Source of the DNA: Pterobdella sp. o SKG-2022
Taxonomy: Eukaryota > Annelida > Clitellata > Hirudinida > Piscicolidae
Assembly (NCBI GenBank): GCA_964035795.1
Contig: OZ038322.1
Location: 8,557,345-8,621,344, forward strand
Length of the DNA stretch: 64,000 bases
Direction: 5' to 3'
Position numbers and translations under genes: made by a program. Below the pieces are notes generated by a model. It saw only the letters and a program-made list of their open reading frames with translations. It did no database searches and had not been told where the DNA came from. Positions 16,801 through 29,900 of the stretch are shown piece by piece; within the stretch, counting starts at the first letter, position 1; each line of letters starts with the position of its first letter.

Positions 16801-19313
16801 TATAAAATAAATATAAATGTATGGCCTTTGAGGTAAAAACTTTTTTGGAAACGTTAGTTTGTCATAACTTAGAAAATAGTTAGAAATTTAGTATTTAAAA
16901 TAATTAACTTTCGAATGAAAATTTATTGCCATTGAAAAACTTAGTTTTTTTCCAAGAAAACTATTTTCTGAAAGCAAGTTATGAATTTGATAAAATGTCA
17001 AAAGACATGAATAAATAAGCCAGCTAAATGTATAATTTCAATCGATTGGCATCACTTTATTCATCAAATATGAAACATTGATGCATTCATAAATAAAAAC
17101 TCCTTATTCGGAGTTTTTGAATCAAATTAAAGTTAAAAGTTGCTTAAAAAAATAGAACTGCATAGAATCGTGCCACCTACAAGATAGTTTGCACATGGGT
17201 TCTTTTGTGCCGTGATGTCGTTTATCTCTGCTTCGTCTTTTAATTATTTATAGATATGATTGACTTCTTCAACGTAAATTTTCTCGTTAGACCTAACTGT
17301 TTCAAAAACTGTTATAATTTTTAAGCAATTTATAATGGATTAGTCAAAAAACCTTGGCATTTAAAATGTATTTATCCTCGGCATTTTTATATGATTTGTG
17401 CTGGCTTCATTTTAATATCGATGAAATACATGCAGTATAAGATAACTAATCCTCACATTACCTTATAACGAGCTTTCTATGTATTTTATCATCTACTTTG
17501 AAACAATGCCAAGAATACCAATAACTACTCAATTTTTTCCGTTTAAAAAAGCACTAAAAATATGATTTTCATGACACATAATTGCAATCTCCAAAGTTCA
17601 AGCTCAGCCAGACTTACCGTGTTAGACGTGTTGTCCAATAAAACGACAAAAACTTCATATTGAATAATTTCAGACAAACCATATATAAAAACTCAACTTC
17701 ATATATTTGATATTTTTCGGAGTGTTTTACTGGGTTTAAAATTAAGTTAATATAAAAAAGAATTAACCCTGAAAAACAAACTTGAAAAATTCATATTTGA
17801 ATAGTTATAAAAGGCCATAGAAAACAATTCAAAACACGTTATGTCGCAGCACAGAAATCAGCGTATGAGTTGAAGGCATGTGTTGTTACACGTCAATCAA
17901 AACCTGCAGAGAATTTAGATGCAGAAGAGTAATGAACTGATTCAGGTGAAGATGGTCTACAAACGTAGACAGAGTGAAGAGTATCTTTGATCTCAAAAAA
18001 AAATTTAAGTTACATAAATTTAAGTGGATGCTTCATAAAACCTCATTTTTCTCATTGAGGCTATATTAATAGACATTTTTATTTTATTATTATTATTGTT
18101 TTTATTTTTATTTATCTTATTATAAAAGTTAAAAATATGTATACTTTCAATTTTTCAAATAATTCTCTTCTCTGACTAGCTAACACAAAAGTCCTTGTAA
18201 AGGTAAATTAAAAATTTTTAATGAAAATTTCAAAAATTTTTTCCAAATATGAATGCATTATCTAAATAATCTTAGTATTTTATTTAACAAGGGTGTTTAT
18301 TATTGTGCTATATTAGTCCATGCAGAATTTAGTACGAGGTTTATCGAATTTATATAGCTAACTGATTTATTATTTATAAATTAACTCAATTATACATAAA
18401 AAGCTTCTTAAAATTTCTTATTAATATGAATTTTTACTGAAGTCATAGGGTTATGCCATTTTAAGTGGCAAAAGCTTCAAATTTTTTCAAATTATAAGGT
18501 TTTATTTTTTGAAGGGCAACAATTTTAAGTATTTAAAAATAATAAAAAAAATTTTGACGTTGAAAAACTTTAAAACTGGATAAAGCTTTCGAAATTTGAT
18601 TAAAGGAACAAAGATTACCGCGTAAAACTCACTCGGAATGCAACTTAGATCGAGAGCATACACAGTGAAATTGAAAGCAACTGGCCGAGGAACGATGTCA
18701 TTAAGATGAACGTCGAAGATTGATAAGATTAATTATAATCTCCCAACTATTTTAAACGTTAATTTCATCAATAATACGACCAGGATGTTTCCATGTGAAT
18801 CATATTGAAGAATTCGAGATAAGCTTTTTTGTGGGTTTATTTACCAAAAATAACGTATTAATCATTGGTGTGCATTAAATAACCAAACGGCATGTAAAAA
18901 TCGCATCGTATAAACATTGTTGCATATTTTTATTGATGGTCGGGCTACATATATTCTAAAAATTCTTACGTTGGTTCTGCTTAAGTTCAATCAGATCAAT
19001 GCAGATTTGATGTATGACCAGTATTCTGAGCACACAATCCCACACAAACACAAAAGTACTTGAAAATGTATGGAACAACAGCAAACTAACGCATAAAAAA
19101 TGTAAAGAAATGAACAATGTACAGATGGCTTGTTAGGTTCAGTCTTTGTATTCATAAGTGCGTCTATAAACACCAACACACATGCGAATTTCTACAAAAA
19201 ACTAGCCCCAAGTCATATAAATAATTTTATTAATATTCATACCTGCATAAATCCGCTTCAGGTGTATAAATATTTATTTAATATATTACTGTGAATACGT
19301 CTTAAATTTTCAG
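13806..19313. other. Gene-poor AT-rich stretch
   Basis: No exon with two good splice sites was found. A slightly GC-richer patch at 18600-18730 has an open minus-strand frame but no acceptor (see rejected items). Possible 5' exons of the gene at 19.3-32 kb were looked for here and not recognised. Confidence 0.45.
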
Positions 19314-20908
19314 GCCAGCAAACCTCTCGACCAAGCCATAGAGAAGAGCATCACCAAGCTTCACTTCTCTTACAAGGCAACTCTTCACTACAGTATTCAA
19401 GCAACATTCCCACAACATGCTTAACTCTGCGACAATGCATCACGCTATACAAACGCCTTGAAACTCAACGCAGCCACTTAAAGCCATCTCTTGAAGCTTT
19501 GTTTGAATCTGAAGCCAATAACGAAAAATTTAAATTTGACGAAAAACTAGTAAAACAATTAAGAAGTTTTAAAGAAGAAATTAATAAACTGAAACAGCGT
19601 CCAATGAAACAATCACAAAACCGATGGAACAATGAGAGTGTTACAACGTTCACCCACGTCACAACTCTTCCTCAACGCTACAACAGACATTTGAGTTATC
19701 GCAATGGCATGCCCGACCATTCAATTCATACATTTGGACAAAAAAATAATGAGGTTGCTAGAAATAAATTGAATAACAACATTATTATAATTGAAAATAG
19801 AAACAAATTTAATAATAGCCATGAGAATCTGCCCGAAAAACGAAAAAATTACGGTGCTATTACAAAAATTAATTGTAGTGATGTATTTAAAAATTATGAT
19901 AAATATAGTGATAATAGCTTTATATCTAAAATAAATGAAAATTTTAATCAGAGGCAGTTAACAGAAGCAGGGAAAAAATTACTTTCCTACAATATTCTCT
20001 ATCATAATGAATACAAATTGGGGGTAGACAAAACTTCAAAAAATATCACTTATGGAAAAATGAATAAGAATCAGAAACGAGAAATACAAACGGAAAAACT
20101 AAAAGAAAATGGAAATTATGAAAATGAAGATATTTCTTGTGATTTTAGTATTATAAATATGAAAACTCACAAAAAAAAATTTAAAAAAGATTGCAGCAAT
20201 CGTTCAAAAAGCCACACTGAAAATACATTGACGACTCAAAATAGTGCGGAAAAAGCGGCAAAACCCATCGATATAGATCTAGACGACTCTGTCAATGAAC
20301 GCCAAGTCATTCCGAGGCATGAAAAATTTATAAAAAACCCCTCAATGCACCCTTTAAAGATTAATTCTGGTATTATTTACGGTGATAAAAAACATGAGAA
20401 TGGTGTCAAAATTAACAATCCCGGCATCGAAATAAATCTAATTAATTCTCAACTAAACGACAGTACAACTCCAACTAAACAACATCCACTCAACGATCAA
20501 TCTGTTCCTTACAACTACTTGAATGACAACAACAACAACAAAATTAACAGAAATATCAATAACATCAATATCAACCATAACAACCCAAACAACCATCATA
20601 ACAAAAACAATCACATTAACCAAAACCTCAAAAACAGCAACGACAACAACAACCCCAACGGCAACAAGCACAGTCTCAACCACAACATCAACCCCAACAA
20701 CAACCACAACAACAATCCCCTTAATAGTATGGGTACCATCTCTATAGCCACAAGCACGGACTGGTGCATGGCAAACAGCGGTTTCTACAGCATGAGTGGA
20801 GTCGACGGCAACCAGGTTGAGGTGTATGTTAGTTACAAAATGGACGGGTCTGTTTGGTTGAGGTTTGGGTCGAACAAGGCTCAAGATTGGAATGTTGAAA
20901 AGGAGGTA
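19314..20908 (+). CDS. Giant Asn/Lys-rich exon of the 19-32 kb gene
   Basis: The acceptor is TTTTCAG at 19308-19313 and the donor GAG|GTATGT after 20908 (phase 0). The main frame is open for about 531 codons: a helical, charged start (for example EKLVKQLRSFKEEINKLK), a Lys/Asn-rich middle, an Asn/His/Thr-rich stretch encoded by AAC/CAA-type codons at about 20520-20720, then a folded-looking end, STDWCMANSGFYSMSGVDG. A second frame from the same acceptor reads SKPLDQAIEKSITKLHFSYK and stops after 37 codons. That frame could be joined to the end of the exon by a GT at 19393 and an AG at 20747, both phase 1. Which frame enters the exon is therefore unresolved. Confidence 0.6.
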
Positions 20909-23900
20909 TGTTTTCCATGGATTTGTGGAAGTTTGATTTGTGGAAATTTGAATTTTAGAATTAATTGTTTCAATGAGTTGAGGGTATTGAATGAAGTTTT
21001 ATTATCGAATCTTATTGGTTTAGAATTATAAATTTAGTAATGATCAAAAATTCATTAGCTGGCTGTTTAAAATAACGTCCATTGTGGTCGGGTTTCAATG
21101 GACATTAAGAAATTTAATTATCCAAATTATTGGCTCTGGAAAAATTTTGTTTTTATTAAAAAAAATAAAAAGAAAACTTTGAAACGAAGACATTGGAAAA
21201 GGTGAATAGAAAATGTTGTAATGGGTAAGTCTAGTTATATATTTCCATCGGTTTAATCAAACCCTATAATACGACAACTTTGTACGGTTAAAATGGCTGA
21301 AAATTTGATTCCCACAAACAACAAGATGTAGCTAATTTGAATGAAAAGTGAATTTCGATGTTTTGCAAGCAGCTGAAAGATATTCCAAAATGTCATTTAT
21401 AATCAGTATTTTTTTTTTTGATGGAATTATCCCTCGTTTTATTTTGAAATTTTAATTAGTTTTTTTGCTTGAAGACACCAGCAAAAAATTTTTGGTGTAA
21501 AGTTGGATTCAAAATTCAACAAAAATTGATTTAAGTTAACAAGTTGTGTGGTTAAATTAAAGAAAAACAAAATATTTTGAAAAACTCATGAGTCTTTTTT
21601 ATATTCAAAATGAGAAAAAGCCAGCGAGTTTTTTGAATAATAACGAAGATATTTGAAATTTTAATTTATTGGGAGTTTTAGTTTTAAGCCTTTCAATAAA
21701 TTGCTTCACGTATGGGTTTGCGAAAACAGGAAATATAAAAAAAAGATTAATGAAATCAATCCAAAACTATGAAATTCTAAAGTACTAATTAAACTAAACT
21801 AAAATAAATTCCTCTGAAATTAAAAATGTTTTCAAAAAAGGAATAATGACACGTTTCAATGCTTACACCACTTTTTTAAAGTAAAATTTTTATATTATTA
21901 ACTAAATTTATTCCTTAAAAAATTCATTGAAAAATACAAATTTTATACTAATATCTCAAATTAATTCATCGAAAAAATTTGTTCAAATTTGAAAATTCAA
22001 AACCATCCATGGAGCATTTGTGCTGGAACTGATCAACATTAATTGAATGTTTCATTCGATTCAAACACTTTTATAACTAAATAATACGAAGCTTTTCGTA
22101 AGTTGAACATACATTATCAAGTTTACAAACTTGTTTAGTTGTTCATAATTGAATGTTACCTTCATTCTATGACTCCTTCAAGTAGAGCTTCAATATTATT
22201 ATCCCTGCGTCTTGAGAAAGTTAAAAAAATAATCAAAAGATACTTGTAGACATTTAAAAATTAGTTTCATGTTTCCAGCGTTAAAATGCATATGGAGCAG
22301 TGAAGGTGATTTGGGTGTGATTGAGAACTTAGGGATTATTGGGGGAAGCAAGAATAATAGCTGGAATTAAGTTATGAAAGGTGGAATTGAAGAATGAAAA
22401 GTGGATTGATGTAAAAACACACAATAAATTAAATGATGGGCAGCTTTGTTGTGGCTAGTTTTCACGTAAAAATACAATGATTCTCATGAAATCATGTTTG
22501 ATTTTGGTAAATCCACTTATTACATAGTTCCTTCACACATGCATCTAAAAGAAACTGACAATTACTTTTGGACAAATTATTTTAATTTTTATACAAAGCA
22601 ATTTTGCGTGAAATCGTTTTTGATCAAAATATAAAAACACTTTATTTTATGAACAAAGAACTTTGTTTTTTGAGAACTTTGTCGAAAAAGCCTTTAAACG
22701 TGATGTTTATAGGAAATATAACTCAGTAGATTTTGAAACCTTTATTAAAAATAGCACTACAATTACAAATGCTATTTTATAAAGTCTAAGAAGCTATTCG
22801 GAGTTGAAATAACTTGCCTCATAGATATGGCAACTATAGTATTGCAGTACAGATACAAAATTAATTACTTTTCAAATATATGTAGTATTGTATTTTGAAT
22901 TTAATTATTTTTATTATTCTTAGATCCGAGTTTTTATATCTTTTGTTTTACGTTCTACAATAAAGTTTATTCTTTATCTACTTTTTGCATAGTATTGCAT
23001 CGCGAACGTTGAAGATTATATTTTTGATGTTTTATATTTTATTTTTACCCTTCGAATTTTCCATAAGTAATCTTAAAAATTTTTTTAAAAGCATGAAATT
23101 TAAAGTCTCAAGCATACACAACAGACTAAAAGCAAACTGAGTTTCCAACTGCTGGATAAAGAGGCGACTTTTCTCATGTCTTCTCTCAACTTCAGCCAAT
23201 ATTGCGTTCTTAGCGATGTCCAATTCAAGCTTGATATCAACACACCAGGTAAAAACAAACTCCACATAGATCTTTATAAAAATTTAAATTCATTTGTTCG
23301 ACGAAATGAACTAAAAACATTAAATTTTAATGTAAAAATTGTGAAAAAAACTTTTGTTTACGAGAAAGGCAGGTTTGTTTTTGGTTTCTTATGCTCTAAT
23401 GATGAAGTACCACATTTATCGGCATTAAATCTCCCATTGGCGTTTTGGGTGGTGCAGTTTAAATTTGGCAAAAATGATTGTTTTCATTCAAAATATTATT
23501 CTAGTATACTTCAAGGGGTCTTTATTTTCTAAATATACCTGCTAAGATAGTTCCAAGATAATAGTTTTTCAAATGAGAATATCAACTAAATGAAGGGACA
23601 TTATTATATTTATGACTTTTAGACAAAATTTCAACAATTTAGAACCATTTTAAGGTTGATTAGTGCATTTTAAAGACAACTTTACGGTTATTCACCTTCT
23701 ACACAGGTCGCATCTTTCATCTGGATGCATTCTCTCCGGCGTGAGTTTTTGTGACATTAACCTATTCCAACTTGAAAACAATTATAAAATTTTTCGTTCA
23801 ATGAAGTAAGCTTAACTTAAGTTTTTTTCGTCTTAAAGCTAATAGAGTATGTGAGGTGGTGTGATTTTGTGGCATGTTTGTGGTGTATTTCAGGCGTGGT

Positions 23901-26900
23901 GGTGAGATAATTCCCAGCCAAAATGAACTTCAAGGCATAAAATTAATGCTCGTATCTAAATTCCGAACAATTTTTTAATCTCAAAAATTTATTAGTGAAA
24001 TTTATGTTTGTGGGCTTTGAATTAGACAAAATTTCTACAGAAAATGCTTATATAACCAAAAAAAAATACATTTTTTTGGACAAAAGATCTTCTCTTACGT
24101 AAAAATAAAAAGCTGTTATGATAATAACCAGCCATCCAAAGCTATTAGTTACAACACATACAAACACCTCGAGAAAACTCATTGCTGTTTATTTGACTCT
24201 ACGACTTATTAAAACTGGATTATTGGTACTTTCAAAAGCTTCCCTATATGTTAATTAAAACTCTTTTTTTTATTAACAAAAATTCTGATGCGAATATTAT
24301 AATGACTGCATTGCAAATGGTTTGCTTAACACACCACAACGCCTATTTAAAACACTATAATCAATGGCTTAGCCATATAAGCATTTAAATCATGCATCTC
24401 CCGCATAATTTGCCATCAATAAAAATATAAACATCGGCAAAGAAAAATCTGCACACCCATACACCCTTCTACACAAACAATATAAAAAGTAAGTATCAAT
24501 ACAAGAAGAAAAAGCATAAAGATGCACATTGTTACAGGCTTATACAATGGCCTTTTCAATCGGACACAAAAATCTTGCTAATAAGCAAATAATGAGACCC
24601 AAAGTGATGTAATATAAAGCAAATGAACTCGGCAGAAAATGGTACTAATGCTCAACACAAAAGCACACACAGATGCAAACAGGCTTGTACTTAACATGCC
24701 ATTGGTTTTGCTTGTTTATCCAATGAGAAATAACTTATCACATCATTTCAATAAAGCATTTTTCCACGTTATTTTAGGCTACTATTTATGCTAGCGCTAA
24801 TGCACCCAGTAATTTTGCTATAACTTACCTATAAAACTTTGTCGTCACTTTTATATCAATCTAGTTTCAATCTTGTTATCCTACAATTAATCGAACTATT
24901 GAGCCTAAAATGAATGATTAGTGAAATTATTAGTTTTGAAAAGTAAAAATTAAGGTTTTTTTGGTTTTTATATTGGTTTCTAAAAGATGACGTGAAGTGT
25001 GAAAGATTGGCTTTTACAGTGAAGATGATGGTTGGGTTGAAAACCTTCAAAAAAAATTTTAAGTAATTTGTAATGTTCGTAAATTTCTTTCATTGAAAGA
25101 TAAAGATACATTATAAATAAAAATTTTTCAGTTGATTTGATCTTAAATGTTGATAAAATCAAGATTTAAAAAAAAGATTTGGAAAGATGGAAAAGGTTAG
25201 AAAAGAAATTATTATATATGAAAGTCCTTTTGAACTGTAATGGAAATAGTCCCATGAATTTCTTGAATGGTAATTAATTAAACGCATGCCACATTTCTTG
25301 TACAATAAATTCTACAGTTTTCTTCACTAAATGATATCCCTACTAATACTTGAAATTTTTCAAAGCTTTTCCAACTCGTTATTCAAGTTGCTCGCAAAAC
25401 CTCTTATTTTTCATGATTTTTAAGTAATCTCATTTATATTTTACTTTGTTTAAGACTGAAATTTTGCAAAAGTTTTTGAAAATGCAATTTATCATTTTCT
25501 GTCAAATTTATTTCTCAAATCTGGTTTTTGTTTTAAAATTTTAAAATGAACTTTTAACAATTTATAAAATCAATAATCAAGTTCTTTCTCGTTATTAATA
25601 AAAAACTTTATAATGAACCGCAGAGAAAACAGAAACAAAGTGATACTCATCAAAAGAAACCCTTCTTGTGACCTGAGAACCGTAATCTCGCTCTCAGAGG
25701 ACAAACAGGCAATCTACTGCGATGGCAAAGATGGTTACAAAAATGCCTGTGGCGAGAGGTTTTTGAGCAGTTTGTTTTTCATATATTAAATATGTTATTG
25801 AACTTGAATTAGTTAATGAAGTAGAATTTTTGAAACTTACCGAAATCATGTCACTAGAGGCGAAAGTAAAAAACTTTGTTTTAATTCTGTAAATTTTATG
25901 CTTTCAAAAAGTTGATGTTTTATTTCAACCTTTGGAACAATATTTTAATTTTTCTTTTTAGTACTTTTTAGTATTAGTGCAGTTTAAGTTCATTTATTAA
26001 GACAGCTTTCCCTGGAAAACACCTTCAGAGTTTATCATTCTGTGAAAACGCCATGGCGAAAAAAGTGAAAATATTTTTATTGAGACAAACGATTTGAAAA
26101 AAAAACTTTTCACATAAATTTATAATTGATATTGATGAATTTTGGAGTCTTCATCGGATGAAGCGTAATGAATGATGCAATATTAAAAGCGAAACCTTTC
26201 GAATAAATATACCACCAAAAACCATGAAGCTTGCCAAAGAATTTTGAGTATTTTTTGAAACTATCTGTTAAGCGTACTATAAATACACTATTGCACAGAT
26301 GAAAAAATAAATTTTTCAAAAGTAATTCAAAGTAGGGTAAGAAAGAATTTTGTATTATTCGGTAAAGTTGAGTTGCGTCAAAGGATCGTTTGGGAATTTC
26401 CCAAATTGTTTCATCGTGAAGTTTTTATTATACTTCTTGAAGGCTGGGTATTTTATGTTATTTCAGAATTTTCTAAAGTCATTTTAGTTGAGAATTATTG
26501 AAAACGTCATTCCAATCTTTCAAATGCTTTTAAAGCGAGCACAACGCTTGTTTTCTTGATTTTTTGCTACTTTATCTCATAATTAGTTCAACATATAGTG
26601 GCGCTCTTTTAAACTTAATGTTCTATTTCATTTAAATGCCTTTTTATGGCTGAATTCATCATAGTGTTGAAATAAACAAAAATTGCTAATTTTTGTTTCG
26701 TGGTATAAAATGAATTGCATTCACATATTTTTTAATTGCTTCTATTTTTTTTTATCATATTTTCAAAAACACCTCATATAAAAATGGATTTCATAGCGTA
26801 TACAATATTTCCAAATAATACAATTTTTGAAGTGAGATAGAAAAAAATTCGTGAGATCTCAAAACCAACCTAAAATATTACTTGGTCACTAAGATGTTGT

Positions 26901-29900
26901 TTTGTAAAAAATTATACTTTAGTCCAAAAGTTATCATCTATAGATTTAAACGATCTTATGTGGTCAATGAGAAAAATCAATAAAACCAAACTAGTTTTGA
27001 ATTTTCAGACATCATATGTATTTTTCTTCAATATTTTGTAACGAAAAACATCAATTGAAAGAATTTTTAATACATTTATTGAGAATCAAGAGTTATAATT
27101 CTGGATGAGTTTAACTAACGTTTTGTGATAAGGCTTAACTTATCGAAAAAAAAAGTTTCTGATTCTCAATAAATGTATTAAAAATTCCTCTTAATTGATG
27201 TTTTTCGTTACAAAATAGTTTTGAATTTTTCCAAAAATCTTTTGGAATAACTGAAAAAGGCTTCTTACTTAAACAGATCTTTGTGTTTCCCTTTCATACC
27301 TTTACTTTGTTTTTATTTATAAGCTCTCAATATTATTTTACTTTTTAAACCAAAAACTCTTTAAAATTTCTTTAAATCTGATTACTCTTTCATGAAATAA
27401 TTTTGCATTGCATTTCTAAGAAAACTTTTCAAATACAACTTGACCTTCTTAGTCAAAATAATCTGAAAAATTTAACCGGTTTAAATAAAAAAATATAATA
27501 AAAGCCATTAAAAACACTAAAAATCTAGTCGACACATTGTACAAGAAATAATGCAGTTACCATATAAATCATACAGGTATCTTGGAAATAAAGGCAAAAT
27601 TTCAGAGCCGTTTTTCTTGCAGAGCATCAATTTTGATCCATACAACATTGACACCAACAGTCGCTGTTTCGATGAGGCATATAATGGCGGCAACTTGAAT
27701 AGAGGCGTAGTTAAGAGGAAAAGGAGTTATGGGGCGCTTAAAAGATCTAAAGAAGGGGATGTTGCGAAGGATGAAGGAGAAGAAGATGGAGAAGATGATG
27801 AAGAAGAGAATTATGATGATTGTGAGAATGATGATGTTGATGATGAGGTTGATGATGATTTCGATAATGATGATGGTTATAAAGATGATGATGAGAATGA
27901 TGGTGATGGAGAGGACGATGATGGCGTTAATAATGGTAAGGATGATGAGAACGATGATGATAAAGAGAATTGGGATGATTGCGTTGAAACTAATGATGGT
28001 ATTAAAAGTTTTGGAGTGAAACGGCAAGTCGAAAAGAATAAAACAAACGTTGAAAATAAAAATAATAGCATTGATAATAACTTTGGTCTTTCTTATGACA
28101 TTTCTAAGGACCAATATCCAATCCAACATCGTGTGAAAACTGCCTTTAAATATAACCTTTCTCAAAAAAAAAGAAAAAAAAAGAATAATGAGAATAATAG
28201 AAAAAATAATAATGAAATAATTTTTAATGGGAGAAATAATAGTTATGAAGGGATAACCAGTGAAAAAAAAGATGGCATAATAAAAGTTAATTCCAAAAAA
28301 GTTAAACAAATTGAAATAAATTTGAAAAAGAAAAAACATAAAAAATGTGAGAATAAAAGTGGAAGAAAAAAGAAAATGAAGAAAAGTAATATAAAATTAA
28401 CACGGAAACGAGATATTAATCCCAGTCATCAAATTAACAACAGCATCAACTTCAGCAGCAACAAAAACCATCTACGTAATTACCGCTATGACATAAAAAC
28501 CTATTTATTACAACAGCCACTACACAATAACTTACAAAACTCGCCTTCATTTTCTCCGCCACAATTGCGCAGGTTTTTAGCAAAAAAATCTAATCATAAA
28601 GCATCGCTAAAAAACCAACTAACAACACCGGCACTTCACCAGTCTGTACAGCAGCAACAGCAGCTTCCCTTCCGACTGCATCACAAACACTTCTTCAGAA
28701 ACAGTCTAACGTTCAAGGGGTCGTACTATAACGTGTATCTGAAGGTAGCACAGTGTCCACCTCTAATGAGTATGTTTCTATACAAAAATTTCTTCATAAA
28801 TAGCTTTCATTTTCACTCTTGGGATTACTCATTTAGTTTTTTTTAAACATTATTTCACTCTAATCTTTTTTCTTCCACAGATGCTTGATTAATACATGAT
28901 TTTTAATAATTCGCTTGTCGTTGTACGTCGTAATAATATTTAAAACATTTTTGCAAATATTACCAAGACTTCTCGTCTTTTTGATTTATTACTGAAACTT
29001 TAAAAATCTTACTTTTATCTTTTCAAATCATGCTTGAAGTTTTTTATAGCTTCATGGAATGAAAAATGTCACTTTTTGTTAGAGTAACTTGCAAATACAT
29101 TCATGAAATATTAAAAATTCGAATAGTTTTGTTTCAGTATTATAATCCTTTTGTAACTTTTAGAGATTTTATGCAAGAGGAGGATATTCCGCAATTTTAG
29201 GGGAAAAATTACATTTATATTTTTCCATTACAATAAACATTTCATATTAAAATTTATCAAACCGCCCTCACTACCCGTGATATATTCTCAATAAAACTTT
29301 ATACACTTTTTATCGCTTTGCATGGCTGTAAACTACATCAATGAAAATCATTCTATAAACCCTATAAATAATAATGAATAAAAAAAACACTTCACAGCCA
29401 CCAAAACCTGGGGTCACGAACCAAAACTACGATCTCAGCCTCAAACAGAAAAAGGCATGGTGGTGATCGCCAACCCTTTGTACACTCTCCTTGCCGCAGA
29501 CACTATTGTGGCGTGGAGTTATTACGCCAAAACCACCTCCATCCGCCACCAAGTGTACTTCCAAGTTTGGAGACCAGTTAAAGTAAGAAAAAAGAGAAAA
29601 AAAACTAATAGAAAACATAATGCGAAGACAGGGTTTGTAGAAAGCAGAGCTGATGAGATTATGGGGGAGATAGATGTAAAAGTTATTGGAAGAAATTCGA
29701 CTCGAAAAAAAATAAATAGACGATATAAACAATCAAGTAGTAAATTAGATAATGGAAATTTGAAAAAAAAAGAAAAATCTGAAAATTATATGAAAAATAA
29801 ATTGTTGGAGAGAAATGATGAAAAGGATGGATATAGTAGAAAAAAATCAAGTAGAAGTAACAGATCTCTATTAAAAACGCTTGAAAACCTAGATTTATTA

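Noticed and set aside
17166..17233. Possible minus-strand exon INDITAQKNPCANYL
   Set aside because: Short, with weak acceptor and donor, and its phase does not chain to any other candidate.
18639..18722. Minus-strand segment reading VHLNDIVPRPVAFNFTVYAL before a GTGAGT donor
   Set aside because: The peptide is attractive and the donor good, but there is no AG upstream that leaves the frame open and no start codon, so an exon cannot be supported.
27602..28339. Minus-strand 245-codon Ile/Phe-rich frame
   Set aside because: Antisense shadow of the acidic/Lys-rich exon on the plus strand; T-rich codons avoid stops on the complement.
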